Assembly: GCF_017603825.1 (NCBI RefSeq)
Contig: NZ_CP072014.1
Span: 3,596,001-3,660,000 of the forward strand
Reading direction: 5' to 3'
Length of the DNA stretch: 64,000 nucleotides
Origin: Arthrobacter crystallopoietes
GTDB lineage: Bacteria; Actinomycetota; Actinomycetes; Actinomycetales; Micrococcaceae
Shown one piece after another: positions 19,034-28,374 of the stretch. How positions within the stretch are numbered: position 1 is the first letter of the stretch; each line of letters starts with the position of its first letter. The notes under the pieces were generated by a model. That model was given only the letters and a program-made list of their open reading frames with translations. It had not been told where the DNA came from and did no database searches. The position numbers and the translations under genes are program-made.

Positions 19034-19753
19034 ATGGACAAATCAAGCGGCGTCGGAGTCATCGATAAGGCAGCCATGGTGCTGGACACGCTGGAGGCCG
19101 GGCCCACAACATTGGCCCAGCTGGTGGCCGCTACGGGGCTCGCGCGCCCCACTGTCCACCGCCTGGCACTGGCCCTGGTCCACCACCGTCTGGTCAGCCG
19201 AGACATCCAGGGCCGGTTCGTCTTGGGCAGCCGTCTGGTCGAGCTGGCTTCGGCCGCCGGCGAAGACCGCCTGATCGCCTCCGCCGGCCCGGTGCTGCTT
19301 GCCCTGCGCGATGCCACCGGCGAGAGCGCGCAGGTCTTCCGCCGACAGGGCGAATGGCGTGTGTGCGTGGCCTCGGCGGAGCGGCCGATCGGCCTGCGCG
19401 ACACCATCCCGGTGGGCACCCAGCTCTCCATGAAGGCAGGCTCGGCCGCCCAAGTCCTGCTGGCGTGGGAGGACCATGAGCGCCTGCTGGAGGGGTTGAA
19501 GAACGCCCGCTTCACGCCTACGGTACTTGCCGGGGTCCGCCGCCGCGGTTGGGGCCAGAGCCTGGGCGAGCGCGAACCCGGCGTCGCGTCCGTTTCCGCC
19601 CCCGTGCGCGGGCCTTCCGGCCGGGTGATCGCGGCCGTCTCCATTTCCGGACCGATCGAGCGGCTCAGCCGCCAGCCCGGACGCATCCATGCAGAAGTGG
19701 TAGTCCAGGCCGCACAGCAGTTGACCGACGCGCTGCGCAAGACCACCGACTGA
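19034..19753 (+). CDS. ndgR: IclR-family regulator of leucine genes (NdgR/LtbR type)
   Basis: A 239-residue IclR-type transcription factor: an N-terminal winged helix-turn-helix (TTLAQLVAATGLARPTVHRLALAL, residues about 24-47) and a C-terminal effector domain (LRDTIPVGTQLSMKAGSAAQVLLAW ... GVASVSAPVRGPSGRVIAAVSISGP). The ATG at 19034 is chosen because upstream in-frame codons run through the operator. Orthologues divergent from leuCD control leucine and other branched-chain amino-acid genes; the same role is inferred here. It converges on thiL with an 11-base gap. Confidence 0.85.
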   Translation: MDKSSGVGVIDKAAMVLDTLEAGPTTLAQLVAATGLARPTVHRLALALVHHRLVSRDIQGRFVLGSRLVELASAAGEDRLIASAGPVLLALRDATGESAQVFRRQGEWRVCVASAERPIGLRDTIPVGTQLSMKAGSAAQVLLAWEDHERLLEGLKNARFTPTVLAGVRRRGWGQSLGEREPGVASVSAPVRGPSGRVIAAVSISGPIERLSRQPGRIHAEVVVQAAQQLTDALRKTTD

Positions 19754-19764
19754 ACGCGCCTGGA

Positions 19765-20769
19765 TCAGCCCATGAAATGATCCCAGCCGAGCACGTCCGG
19801 TACCTCGCCGTCCACGGTTACCTCGGCGGCACCGGCCGCCGCTTCGACAACACTCCCGATGTGCACGAACCCCTCGGGCAGCCCAGCGCCGGGCGGGAAA
19901 ACCGCCAGCAGCCCGTGGTCCTCTCCCCCGCCCAGCACCCAATGCCGCGGATCAGCGTCCAGCATACGGGCCGCCTGCCGAAGCGGGACCTCGAAAAGGT
20001 CCAGCCGCTGGTAGTCAAGGGCCAAGGAGGCGCCGCTCGCACGGGCCAGCCGTCCGGCGTCGCGGATCAGTCCGTCGGATATGTCCATCATGGCGTGTGC
20101 TCCGGCCCGCGCAGCCCGCGGCCCCAGTGCCAGCGGCGGCAGCGGCCGCGACTGGGCGGCGGCCAGAGCCTGCAGTTCGGGCGGCATGCCGCCGTAGCCC
20201 GAGGTTCCCTCGAGCAACGCCAGCCCGGCGGCCGCCCTGCCCAGCGATCCGCCGACCGCCACCAGGTCGCCCGGCCGCGCCCCGGACCGCAGGACCGGTG
20301 CCCGGCCCTGCAGATCCCCGGTCACCGCTGCCGTCACCACCAGGACGGCGCCCCGGCCCAGGTCGCCGCCCACCACGGCGCATCGCTCTGCGCCCAGTTC
20401 GTGCAGCGCCGTGCGGAGCCCGTCCGCCATGTCCTCCACCCAGCGCACCGGAGTGTCCGCGGGGAGGGTCAGGCTGATGACCAGCGACGTGGGCACAGCA
20501 CCCATGGCGTTGATGTCTGATACGTTCTGCGCGGCGCATTTCCACCCGACGTCGAACCCTGAACTCTGGTAGCCGCTGGCCCATTCGAGCCGGAAGTCCT
20601 GGTCCTGGACCAGGGTGTCGATGGAAATCACGGTACGCCCGTCGGGAGCCTCGATCACCGCGGCATCGTCCCCGGGGCCGACCGGCACATCGGCCGCACC
20701 CAGCCGCGGGAAAATCCGTTCCAGCAGTGCCCGCTCGTCCAGTTGAGCCACCGTAAGATGTTCCGCCAC
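19765..20769 (-). CDS. thiL: Thiamine-monophosphate kinase
   Basis: Phosphorylates thiamine monophosphate to the active cofactor thiamine diphosphate. The 334-residue protein of the PurM/AIR-synthetase fold has GPGDDAAVIEAPDGRTVISIDTLVQDQDF, the Mg/ATP aspartate region NVSDINAMGAVPTSL and AVVGGDLGRGAVL, plus the late DISDGLIRDAGRLA motif. No other thiamine gene is adjacent. Thiamine diphosphate is the cofactor of the acetolactate synthase encoded later in the window, but no regulatory link is visible. Confidence 0.93.
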   Translation of the reverse strand: MAEHLTVAQLDERALLERIFPRLGAADVPVGPGDDAAVIEAPDGRTVISIDTLVQDQDFRLEWASGYQSSGFDVGWKCAAQNVSDINAMGAVPTSLVISLTLPADTPVRWVEDMADGLRTALHELGAERCAVVGGDLGRGAVLVVTAAVTGDLQGRAPVLRSGARPGDLVAVGGSLGRAAAGLALLEGTSGYGGMPPELQALAAAQSRPLPPLALGPRAARAGAHAMMDISDGLIRDAGRLARASGASLALDYQRLDLFEVPLRQAARMLDADPRHWVLGGGEDHGLLAVFPPGAGLPEGFVHIGSVVEAAAGAAEVTVDGEVPDVLGWDHFMG

Positions 20770-20875
20770 TTCTGAGCTTCCCCGTTCCGGCCCCGGAAAA
20801 TCCTGCGCGGCCTTGTTTGCGTTTGGTCCTGACTAGATCATTCACTACCGGCGCGCCAACGGGTAATCTGCCCCC

Positions 20876-21403
20876 ATGACCACCTATGCCATCTTCCTGC
20901 GCGGGATCAACGTCGGCGGTATCAACATCAAGATGGCAGAGCTGAAGGCGGCCCTGGCCGAGCTGCCCCTCCACGATGTCAGGACCCTGCTGGCCAGCGG
21001 CAATATTGTGTGCGCCAGCGATGGCCCGGCCGAAGAGGTGAAGCAACTGGTCGAGGCGAAACTGCGCGAGCGCTTCGGTTACGACGCCTGGGTCGTGGTC
21101 CTCAGCGCTGAACGGCTGGACGAACTGGTGGCGGCGTGCCCCTACCCGGCCGACACTGCCGGCGTCCATGCCTACGTCACGGTCACGTCGGATCCGGCCG
21201 AGCTGCAGGAGCTGCATAAGGCAGCCGCGGCCGCCGACGGGGACGGCATTCTGCTGGGACCCGAAGCGATGGCTTGGACTGCGGCCAAGGGCGGCACGCT
21301 GGACAGCCCGGTGAACAAGCTGGTGGCGCACAAGAGATTCAAAAGTACGACGACGACACGCAACCTCCGTACGATGCTGAAGGTTCTGGCTGCCGCTGGC
21401 TAA
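20876..21403 (+). CDS. DUF1697 family protein
   Basis: A 175-residue cytoplasmic protein starting MTTYAIFLRGINVGGINIKMAELKAAL, the characteristic DUF1697 opening, with the VRTLLASGNIVC strand and a C-terminal TTTRNLRTMLKVLA helix also typical. The function of the family is not known. It diverges from thiL (106 bases) and converges on the GTPase pair (36 bases). Confidence 0.85.
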   Translation: MTTYAIFLRGINVGGINIKMAELKAALAELPLHDVRTLLASGNIVCASDGPAEEVKQLVEAKLRERFGYDAWVVVLSAERLDELVAACPYPADTAGVHAYVTVTSDPAELQELHKAAAAADGDGILLGPEAMAWTAAKGGTLDSPVNKLVAHKRFKSTTTTRNLRTMLKVLAAAG

Positions 21404-21439
21404 GACGCCGCAATTGGCCTCGCTGATCCCTGCCCCCCG

Positions 21440-23089
21440 CTAGCCCGTGCCCCCGCGCGCGGCCGCCAGGGCCTCCCGGAAGCTGTTGTAGCGGCGGATC
21501 TCTTCCTCCACCGGAGCCACCACTTTCCTCTCCGCCACCTGCTCCACCGCCGACCGCAGCCGCCGTCGTGCTTTAGCTGCCCTGGAGGCCGCCGCTACCC
21601 GGGCGACCAATGCCGATGCCAACCCCAGCACGATGCCCAGCAGGACGCCGGCCACCAGCAGCAGCGTGGGAACCGGGAAGCCCTCGACCCGCGGCGCCGG
21701 AGGTACTTCGAACTGGAGGTAGCCCAGGACGGCCAGCCCCAGAAGCCAGAGGGCGCCAGCGGCCGCCGCGGCCAGGGCGATCCATTGGAGAGCGCCGATC
21801 ACCGGCCACCACCACGACTTCCGGTTTGAGCCCAGGTCCGTCCCGGCCATAGCCTGGTCGAGGGCATCGGGCAGCTGGGGTGCGCTGGCACGGGCAGCTC
21901 TGCGGATGGAGCCGCGCCATACTTCCGGTGCCCGGCTGCCGGCCGTATCGGCGAAGGCCCGGACCGCGGAATCCGCTTGCGCCCGCTGCGCGGGGCCCGG
22001 CTCAGGCAGGGAAGACCGGTTCACCGCGGGATTGACATCCCTGCGGTCCAGGTTGAGCCGCTTCAAGGGATCACGGCGGAGTTTGCCCAGCCAACGGGTG
22101 ACCGGCCAGCCAGTGTTGGCGTGCGACTGCCTGCGGTAGGACTTGCGCACCGCTTCCGCCACCACGTCCACGCTCGCAGACTGGGCCAGGTGCTCAGAGA
22201 GCTTCTGTTTGGCTTCCTTCGGCACGGCCGGAAGCGCCGGGCCGGACGAGCCGTTCGCCAATGCGGCGGCAGAAGCGTCGATATCGGCCAGCAGGCGTTC
22301 CGTGCTGGCGCGGCGTCGGTCGACCACGGTGCGGATGGCCGTGCGCAGTTCATCGACGCCCGCGCCGGTCATCGCGGAGGCCGGGTAGACCGCTACACCA
22401 TCGAGTCCGTCCTGCGCCAGGATCTGCTTCAGCGAGTCCAGCACCGGCCGCACTTCGCGCGTAGCCAGCCGGTCGATCTGATTGAGCACCACCATGGTGA
22501 CCGCTCCGTACGAGGCAAGCGGGCGCAGGAAACCCTGGTGCAGGGCGGCATCAGCGTATTTCTGCGGATCGAGCACCCAGACGAGGACGTCCACCTGACC
22601 CGCGAGCCGTTCCACGATCTCCCGGTGTTCGACGGCGGTGGAGTCGAAATCAGGAAGATCAAGCAGGATCAGTCCGCCGTAGCCATCTTCGTCGGCACCA
22701 TGTTCCTGGCGGCCGCTCGCCGGCGGAGCATCCATCAGATGCCGCTGTTTGACCTGGAGCCAATCGAGCAGCGGCTCGCTTCCGACTGGATTCCAGACAC
22801 CCGCCAACGGCTCGGAAGTCGTCGGGCGGCGGGCGGCAGCGGTCGCTACTTCCTGGCCAGCTACCGCGTTGAACAGGGATGACTTACCGCTGCCCGTGGC
22901 GCCGAAGAAACCGACAACGGTATGTTCGGCCGACAACGACCGTCTTGTGCTGGCCCGGTTCAGTACTTCCGTGACGGGTGTCAGCGTCTCATCCGGCAGT
23001 CGTTCTTGGGCAAGTTCGCGCGCAGTGTTCAGAGCCTCCAGCCGGCTGCGCAACGGCGAGCGTTCCTTCTCTCCCCGGTGCCGGCTCAT
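21440..23089 (-). CDS. Dynamin-like GTPase with C-terminal membrane segments (second of pair)
   Basis: A 549-residue protein with a GTPase domain: P-loop GATGSGKS at residues 63-70, switch II/G3 DLPDFDS and a G4 motif NQID. After a helical middle region, two hydrophobic segments (WIALAAAAAGALWLLGLAVLGYL and LLLVAGVLLGIVLGLASALV, given here as neighbouring blocks) form a likely membrane hairpin or anchor, then a basic coiled tail. The start at 23089 overlaps the upstream GTPase stop by 4 bases (ATGA). The layout is that of bacterial dynamin-like or YfjP-type GTPases acting at the membrane. The exact role is unknown. Confidence 0.75.
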   Translation of the reverse strand: MSRHRGEKERSPLRSRLEALNTARELAQERLPDETLTPVTEVLNRASTRRSLSAEHTVVGFFGATGSGKSSLFNAVAGQEVATAAARRPTTSEPLAGVWNPVGSEPLLDWLQVKQRHLMDAPPASGRQEHGADEDGYGGLILLDLPDFDSTAVEHREIVERLAGQVDVLVWVLDPQKYADAALHQGFLRPLASYGAVTMVVLNQIDRLATREVRPVLDSLKQILAQDGLDGVAVYPASAMTGAGVDELRTAIRTVVDRRRASTERLLADIDASAAALANGSSGPALPAVPKEAKQKLSEHLAQSASVDVVAEAVRKSYRRQSHANTGWPVTRWLGKLRRDPLKRLNLDRRDVNPAVNRSSLPEPGPAQRAQADSAVRAFADTAGSRAPEVWRGSIRRAARASAPQLPDALDQAMAGTDLGSNRKSWWWPVIGALQWIALAAAAAGALWLLGLAVLGYLQFEVPPAPRVEGFPVPTLLLVAGVLLGIVLGLASALVARVAAASRAAKARRRLRSAVEQVAERKVVAPVEEEIRRYNSFREALAAARGGTG

Positions 23090-24882
23090 GCCACGCCCTC
23101 CGCTCCGGTTCGCCGGGCCAGCGCGGACAGCTGCGCTGACTGGCCGCGCAGTCCGGCGGCAAGCGCCGCGGCGTCCTGGTCGTCGATCAGGGAGAGGAAA
23201 CGTGTTGCTTCCTCCCGCATGAGGTTTTCCGTCCGAATTTTTAGCCCTTCCCGCGCTTTGCGGGCGAGGCGGCGGACCGCGTCCTCGCCGAAAACGGCCT
23301 CCAGCAGTTTTTGGCCGACCACAGCTGTTCCGCCGGCAACCCCGATCTCGATGCCGGTCAGCCCACCGGTGGCGGCGAAGACCACCACCATTAGCGCCAC
23401 GCCGAGCCCGTTGACCCCAAAGGAAAGCATCCTGGCGGTAAGCCGCTTGCTGGCGCCCTCCGTCTGGATCATCTCCAGCAGGTCTCCCTGCCAGGCCCGG
23501 ATTTCGGCCGAGGCCTTGTCGCTGAAACCGTCGCTGACGGTAGACAAATCCTTGTTGCCCAGCAACTGCCGCCCAGCCGGATCGTTGCGCCACCGCGCAT
23601 CAGCGTCCTCGGCGCCCTTGGCTGCCTCGTCCACGATCACGGCCTGCAGCCCCGTTTCAATTGCGGCCTCGACGTTGACGGAGGGTGCGGGCTTACCGCT
23701 GAAGAAGGCGCCGATCCGGTCCCTCAGCTGACCGATCCCACTCTCGATCGAGCGGAAGAACTCTCCGGTTCCCACGAAGTCCTGCCAGCGGGCCAACACT
23801 TCACCGCGCAGCAGCGTGCCGTCCTGGGTGGAGTCGAGGGTCCGCCGGGCTGCACTGTTATAGGCGTCCAGCACGTCGTCACGCAGTCTGGCGGCAGCGA
23901 CGGACTGGGCGTCCAGTGCATCCGCCACGGACGCGGTCGTGGCGGCCAGCGACGCGACCGCCCCACTCAGGGTCCGGCGCGCAATGGCGGCCCTTCCCGT
24001 CGCGTCCGCGGAAATCTCCAGCAGCCAGCCGCGGATATCCGTCACCGCGGCATACGGCAGCATGCCCAGCTCATCCAGGGGCGACTCGGGGACGACAAAG
24101 AGCCGCGCGTTGCCCAGTCCTTCGCGTTCCAGGAGCCCGGCGAGATCCGCCCGGACCTCGTCCTCAACGCCGACCGGAACGCGGTCCAGCACGACGGCGA
24201 CGAGAATGTCCCGGCGGCCTGCTTCCAGCAGCAGCTTCCACGGCACGGCGTCCGCATACCGGTTGGCCGTGGTCACAAACAGCCACAGGTCGGCCGCCGA
24301 CAGCAACTGCCCCGCCAGCTTGCGGTTATCGTCCGATATGGAGTCCACGTCGGGTGCATCCAGCAGGGCGATGCCGGGCGGGATCGTGGATTCAGGGACG
24401 AGGACCAGGGACGACATGGCGCGCGGATCCGGTTCGGCGCCTGCCCGCTCCGCCGGCAGTCCACCGGCGGGCTCCGCGGCCGAGGTGATGCGGTTCAGGG
24501 CGGGCAGGACGCGCTGGTCCGAAAACCAGGAACGGTCCCGCGGATTGTGCAGCAGGATAGGTTGGCGCGTCGTCGGCCTGATGGCGCCCGTGCGGGTGAC
24601 CGGGCGGCCAGCGAGCGCGTTGACCAACGTGGATTTGCCGGCGCCGGTGGATCCGCCCACAACGGCCAGCAGCGGAGCGTCCAAGCTCCGGTAGCGCGGC
24701 AGGACATAGTCCTCCAGTTGGTCGAGCGCTGCGTGGATGTCGTGGCGGGTCTGCGCGGCTCCGGGCAGATGAAGCGGAAGCGTCAACTCGCCGAGCGCAT
24801 CGCGGACCGCCTCCGCCAGTGCCAACCCGTCCGAGGCCGGTTCCGGGCGGTTGCCTGTTGTACCTGTCACAGATTCCATCAT
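23086..24882 (-). CDS. Dynamin-like GTPase with C-terminal membrane segment (first of pair)
   Basis: A 598-residue protein with P-loop GGSTGAGKS around residues 76-84, a G3-type motif LLDAPDVDSIS and a long helical middle domain rich in Ala/Leu. A glycine-rich hydrophobic stretch near residues 490-530 (VNGLGVALMVVVFAATGGL) is probably membrane-inserting. It is translationally coupled to the second GTPase. Paired unequal dynamin-like proteins in one operon recall mycobacterial IniA/IniC and other bacterial dynamin pairs, but I do not recognise it as orthologous to them. Two adjacent ATG codons are possible starts. Confidence 0.75.
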   Translation of the reverse strand: MMESVTGTTGNRPEPASDGLALAEAVRDALGELTLPLHLPGAAQTRHDIHAALDQLEDYVLPRYRSLDAPLLAVVGGSTGAGKSTLVNALAGRPVTRTGAIRPTTRQPILLHNPRDRSWFSDQRVLPALNRITSAAEPAGGLPAERAGAEPDPRAMSSLVLVPESTIPPGIALLDAPDVDSISDDNRKLAGQLLSAADLWLFVTTANRYADAVPWKLLLEAGRRDILVAVVLDRVPVGVEDEVRADLAGLLEREGLGNARLFVVPESPLDELGMLPYAAVTDIRGWLLEISADATGRAAIARRTLSGAVASLAATTASVADALDAQSVAAARLRDDVLDAYNSAARRTLDSTQDGTLLRGEVLARWQDFVGTGEFFRSIESGIGQLRDRIGAFFSGKPAPSVNVEAAIETGLQAVIVDEAAKGAEDADARWRNDPAGRQLLGNKDLSTVSDGFSDKASAEIRAWQGDLLEMIQTEGASKRLTARMLSFGVNGLGVALMVVVFAATGGLTGIEIGVAGGTAVVGQKLLEAVFGEDAVRRLARKAREGLKIRTENLMREEATRFLSLIDDQDAAALAAGLRGQSAQLSALARRTGAEGVA

Positions 24883-24963
24883 GCCAGCACCTCAAGGCAT
24901 TCACCGTTGACTTGGGAATTCCGTCCGGAAGCGTTCCTGGAACAGGACCGGAACGTGCACACG

Positions 24964-25000
24964 AAAAAACCGGCCCCGGACAAAATGTCCGGGACCGGTT
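24964..25000 (-). terminator. Rho-independent terminator after tRNA-Glu
   Basis: On the minus strand AACCGGTCCCGGAC pairs with GTCCGGGGCCGGTT around an ATTTT loop, followed by a run of six T. It lies 5 bases past the 3' end of tRNA-Glu, and would end the tRNA transcript before the GTPase genes. Confidence 0.85.
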
Positions 25001-25005
25001 ATCTG

Positions 25006-25078
25006 TGACCCCAGCGGGATTCGAACCCGCGTTACCGCCGTGAGAGGGCGGCGTACTAGGCCGCTATACGATGGGGCC
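25006..25078 (-). tRNA. tRNA-Glu (anticodon CTC)
   Basis: A 73-base cloverleaf: acceptor GGCCCCA pairs with TGGGGTC plus discriminator A; the anticodon loop CTCTCAC sits between CCGCC and GGCGG stems, giving CTC; the T-arm contains GGTTCGAATCC. No CCA is encoded. It lies upstream of a strong terminator and downstream of gltX and tRNA-Gln. Confidence 0.93.
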
Positions 25079-25195
25079 TTGCACTTTTTTACCGGCTTTC
25101 GCCGATCGAGCTTCATGAGTATTTCACACACTTTGCCCGGCTGCCAAATTCATTATTTGGCCGGAACTACTCTGTAAACAGCGCAATTCCCAGCG

Positions 25196-25267
25196 CTGGG
25201 ATACCAGGACTCGAACCTAGAATGACGGTACCAGAAACCGTTGTGTTGCCAATTACACCATATCCCA
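25196..25267 (-). tRNA. tRNA-Gln (anticodon CTG)
   Basis: A 72-base cloverleaf with acceptor TGGGATA/TATCCCA and discriminator G, anticodon stem ACGGT/ACCGT around TTCTGGT (anticodon CTG), and T-arm GGTTCGAGTCC. No CCA is encoded. In actinobacteria this tRNA is normally mischarged with Glu by the gltX product and then amidated by GatCAB. The 117 bases between it and tRNA-Glu hold no gene. Confidence 0.92.
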
Positions 25268-25417
25268 AAGGTGCTTTCGGGCCCTGCGGGAAGCTTCTTG
25301 CTTACTTCCTCAGCGCCTCAGCACGAGTAATTACTTTACCGGAGGTCTTCCGTTTACACAAAACGGTTGGCCGGTTACCCGCTGAGGCGTCCGTCACATC
25401 ACCCGAAAGCGCCTGTT

Positions 25418-26932
25418 CTAGGCGTTTTGGAAAGCCTTGATGCGGGCCAGCGAAGAGTTCTTCCCGAGGATGACCATGGACTCGAATAGCGGCGGGGAGA
25501 TCCGGCGGCCGGAGACAGCGGTCCGGACCGGGCCGAAGGCCAGCCGCGGCTTAAGCCTCAGTTCTTCCACCAGCGCGGTACGCAGAGCAGTCTGGATGTT
25601 TTCCGCGGTCCACTCCTCGATCGGTTCCAAGGCAACCAGCGCCGCGTCCAGGACTTCAGCCAGGTTTTCCGGCAGCCCCTTGCGCGCGTCGTCCGCGATG
25701 TCGATTTCGTCGTCTTTCTTGAACAGGAAGGCGATCATGTCCGGGGCTTCCCCCAGCAAGGTGATGCGTTCCTGGATCAGCGGGGCGGCCTCGGCCAGCA
25801 CCATATGGTCCCGCTCCGTGAGGGTCTCCCCTACCAAGGAGGCATGCTGCAGGTACGGGACCAGGCGCAGCCTGAAGTCCCCCGGTTCCAGCAGCCGCAC
25901 GTGGGTTCCATTGATGGCCTCGGCCTTCTTCAGATCGAAGCGCGCAGGGTTGGAGAGCACATCGTGGATATCGAAGTTCTCCACCAGCTGGTCCACCGTG
26001 AAGATGTCTTCGTCCGCGGACAGGCTCCAGCCCAGCAGCGACAGGTAGTTCAACAGCCCCTCGCGGATGAAGCCGCGTTCGCGGTGCAGGAAGAGGTTGG
26101 ACTCCGGGTCCCGCTTGGACAGTTTCTTGTTGCCCTGGCCCATGACATAGGGCAGGTGGCCGAACAGCGGCATGTAGCGCGCCACACCGATGTCCACCAG
26201 CGCCCGGTACAGGGCGATCTGGCGCGGCGTGGAGGAGAGCAGATCCTCGCCGCGAAGGACATGGGTGATGCCCATCAGCGCATCGTCCACCGGGTTCACC
26301 AGCGTGTAGAGGGGCTTGCCGTTGGCGCGGACGACGGCGAAGTCCGGTACAGTCCCGGCCTTGAACGTGATTTCGCCCCGGACCAGATCGTTGAAGGTCA
26401 GGTCCTCGTCCGGCATCCGCACGCGCAGCACGGGCTCGCGTCCCTCTGACTTGAATGCGGCGATCTGTTCCCCGGTCAGGTCCCGGTCGAAGTTGTCGTA
26501 ACCGAGTTTGGCGTCGCGGCCAGCTGCCTTGTGCCGGGCCTCGACCTCTTCCGGCGTCGAGTAGGACTCGTAGACGTGACCGGCTTCCTTCAGCTTGGTA
26601 ATGACGTCCTGGTAGATGTCAGCGCGCTGGGACTGGCGATAGGGTCCGTGCGGACCGCCGACTTCGACGCCCTCGTCCCAGGTGATGCCGAGCCACTTCA
26701 TCGCTTCCAGCAACTGCTGGTAGCTTTCCTCGCTGTCGCGGGCGGCATCCGTGTCTTCGATCCGGAAGACCATGGTCCCGCCGGTGTGCCGGGCGTAGGC
26801 CCAGTTGAACAGGGCAGTGCGGATGAGGCCGACGTGCGGGGTTCCGGTGGGCGACGGGCAGAACCGTACCCGGACAGGTGTTTCGGCATCGACAGTGGGC
26901 AGGTCAGCAGGAAGGGCAGATGCATTAGTCAT
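25418..26932 (-). CDS. gltX: Glutamyl-tRNA synthetase
   Basis: Class I aminoacyl-tRNA synthetase of 504 residues. The HIGH-type motif appears as [20 protein letters not shown] and the KMSKS motif as KLSKRDP, both usual variants for bacterial GluRS. The enzyme is expected to be non-discriminating, charging tRNA-Glu and tRNA-Gln, because most actinobacteria lack GlnRS. Strikingly, genes for both of these tRNAs lie 150-410 bases downstream on the same strand. The 150-base gap to tRNA-Gln shows no clear terminator, so read-through is possible. Confidence 0.96.
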   Translation of the reverse strand: MTNASALPADLPTVDAETPVRVRFCPSPTGTPHVGLIRTALFNWAYARHTGGTMVFRIEDTDAARDSEESYQQLLEAMKWLGITWDEGVEVGGPHGPYRQSQRADIYQDVITKLKEAGHVYESYSTPEEVEARHKAAGRDAKLGYDNFDRDLTGEQIAAFKSEGREPVLRVRMPDEDLTFNDLVRGEITFKAGTVPDFAVVRANGKPLYTLVNPVDDALMGITHVLRGEDLLSSTPRQIALYRALVDIGVARYMPLFGHLPYVMGQGNKKLSKRDPESNLFLHRERGFIREGLLNYLSLLGWSLSADEDIFTVDQLVENFDIHDVLSNPARFDLKKAEAINGTHVRLLEPGDFRLRLVPYLQHASLVGETLTERDHMVLAEAAPLIQERITLLGEAPDMIAFLFKKDDEIDIADDARKGLPENLAEVLDAALVALEPIEEWTAENIQTALRTALVEELRLKPRLAFGPVRTAVSGRRISPPLFESMVILGKNSSLARIKAFQNA

Positions 26933-26984
26933 GATGGAGTCCAGTTTAGCCCGTGCCGGAACTCTGCCCGCGGCTCAGCGGACG

Positions 26985-27578
26985 CTACCGCACTGCCTGC
27001 TCAAGGAGCGCATAGATTCCTCCGCACACCACGGCTCCGGCCAGCGCCGAAACCGCGAAACGCCCGGCCTGCGCAGGCTGCAGAAGCGTCTGTGCCCAGA
27101 CACCGGCTGCCAGCAGCACTGCGCCGATCAATCCGGTCATTCCTGCCATCAAGACCAGGATGGCGGCGGCTCCGCCATAGGTCATGCAAGTCCAGTCCGG
27201 GCCGGCTCGGCGGAAGAGCAGCATCAAGGCAAAGCCACCGTAAATGGCGAAGATGACGGCCGCAAGTCCCAGCGGACCGTTCAGCCACTGGATGGCCCGC
27301 AAGGTCCCGTACATCAACACTCCGGTGCACACCATCAGCGGGCCGAAGCCGAGCCGTTCGATCCCGCGGCGCAGGTCACCCCGCTTGTCCAGCCACGTAA
27401 CGATGGCCCACGGCACAAAGCACAGCAGGAAAGCCGCCCCGGTTCCCCACCACACCATCCGGCCGAGACCGTATTCGAGCACAGGGCTCAAGATCAGGAC
27501 CACGGCCCAGACGACGGCGGGCGGCAGCACCGCTGCGATGGTGCGGGCCGCCGCCGGGCCGCGTGGCGCCGTCATCAT
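26985..27578 (-). CDS. Multi-pass membrane protein of unknown function
   Basis: A 197-residue hydrophobic protein with about six predicted membrane segments (for example VLPPAVVWAVVLILSPVLEY, TGAAFLLCFVPWAIVTWL, AAVIFAIYGGFALMLLF and AAAILVLMAGMTGLIGAVLL). I do not recognise a family. It begins 12 bases after the FAH-family gene stop and ends 52 bases before the gltX start, so it may share a transcript with both. Confidence 0.6.
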   Translation of the reverse strand: MMTAPRGPAAARTIAAVLPPAVVWAVVLILSPVLEYGLGRMVWWGTGAAFLLCFVPWAIVTWLDKRGDLRRGIERLGFGPLMVCTGVLMYGTLRAIQWLNGPLGLAAVIFAIYGGFALMLLFRRAGPDWTCMTYGGAAAILVLMAGMTGLIGAVLLAAGVWAQTLLQPAQAGRFAVSALAGAVVCGGIYALLEQAVR

Positions 27579-27590
27579 CGTTCGTCCAGG

Positions 27591-28364
27591 CTAGCGGCGC
27601 GCAGTGTTGGACAGCCGTCCGATGCCTTCGATCTCAACCTCGTAGCGCTGCCCGGCCTCGATCGTCCCGACGCCGGCCGGGGTGCCGGTCATGATGATGT
27701 CACCGGGCAGCAGGGTGAAGGCCTGGGAGACATAGGCAACGAGCTCCTTGACACTCCAGGTCATCTGGGCCGTGTTGCCGTCCTGCTTCAATTCGCCGTC
27801 GAGCCAGCCCTTGACCGCAAGATCTTCGGTGTCCAGTTCCGTTTCGATCCAAGGTCCGATCGGTGCCGAGCCATCGAAGCCTTTGGCACGGGCCCACTGG
27901 TTGTCCGTACGCTGGGCATCGCGGGCGGTCAGGTCGTTGCCGCAGGTGTAGCCGAAGATCACTTCGTCGACCCGTTCGGCCGGGACGTCCTTGCAGATCC
28001 GGCCGATCACTACGCACAGCTCCGCCTCGTAGGACACCTCTTCCGAAAACTCGGGCAGCACCATCGGTTCGTTCGGACCGATGACGGAGGTGTTCGGCTT
28101 CAGGAACATCAGCGGTGCGGCCGGGGTTTCGTTACCCATTTCCTTGATGTGCTCGGCGTAGTTGCGGCCGATACCGACCACCTTGCTGCGGGGAATGATG
28201 GGGGCCAGCAGCCGCACGTCCTCAAGCTTGTGGCGGGCACCGGTGAGCTGGATTCCGGAGAAGAACGGGTCACCGGCGATGACCGCGACCTCTTCATTTC
28301 CTTCGTCACCTTCGACGATGCCGAAAGCAGGGTCAGAGTCAAGTACAAATCGGGCGATACGCAT
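27591..28364 (-). CDS. Fumarylacetoacetate hydrolase (FAH) family protein
   Basis: A 257-residue FAH-fold enzyme. The metal-binding acidic residues lie in SYEAELCVVIG and the following VIFGYTCGNDLTARDAQ; FLKPNTSVIGPNEPMVLP and IMTGTPAGVG are family hallmarks. Members include acylpyruvases, oxaloacetate decarboxylases and homoprotocatechuate-pathway isomerases; the substrate cannot be assigned. The ATG at 28364 (MRIARFVLDSDPAFGIVEGD) matches the usual N-terminus and gives a 10-base gap from the upstream metallo-hydrolase. Confidence 0.85.
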   Translation of the reverse strand: MRIARFVLDSDPAFGIVEGDEGNEEVAVIAGDPFFSGIQLTGARHKLEDVRLLAPIIPRSKVVGIGRNYAEHIKEMGNETPAAPLMFLKPNTSVIGPNEPMVLPEFSEEVSYEAELCVVIGRICKDVPAERVDEVIFGYTCGNDLTARDAQRTDNQWARAKGFDGSAPIGPWIETELDTEDLAVKGWLDGELKQDGNTAQMTWSVKELVAYVSQAFTLLPGDIIMTGTPAGVGTIEAGQRYEVEIEGIGRLSNTARR

Positions 28365-28374
28365 ACGAACTACC

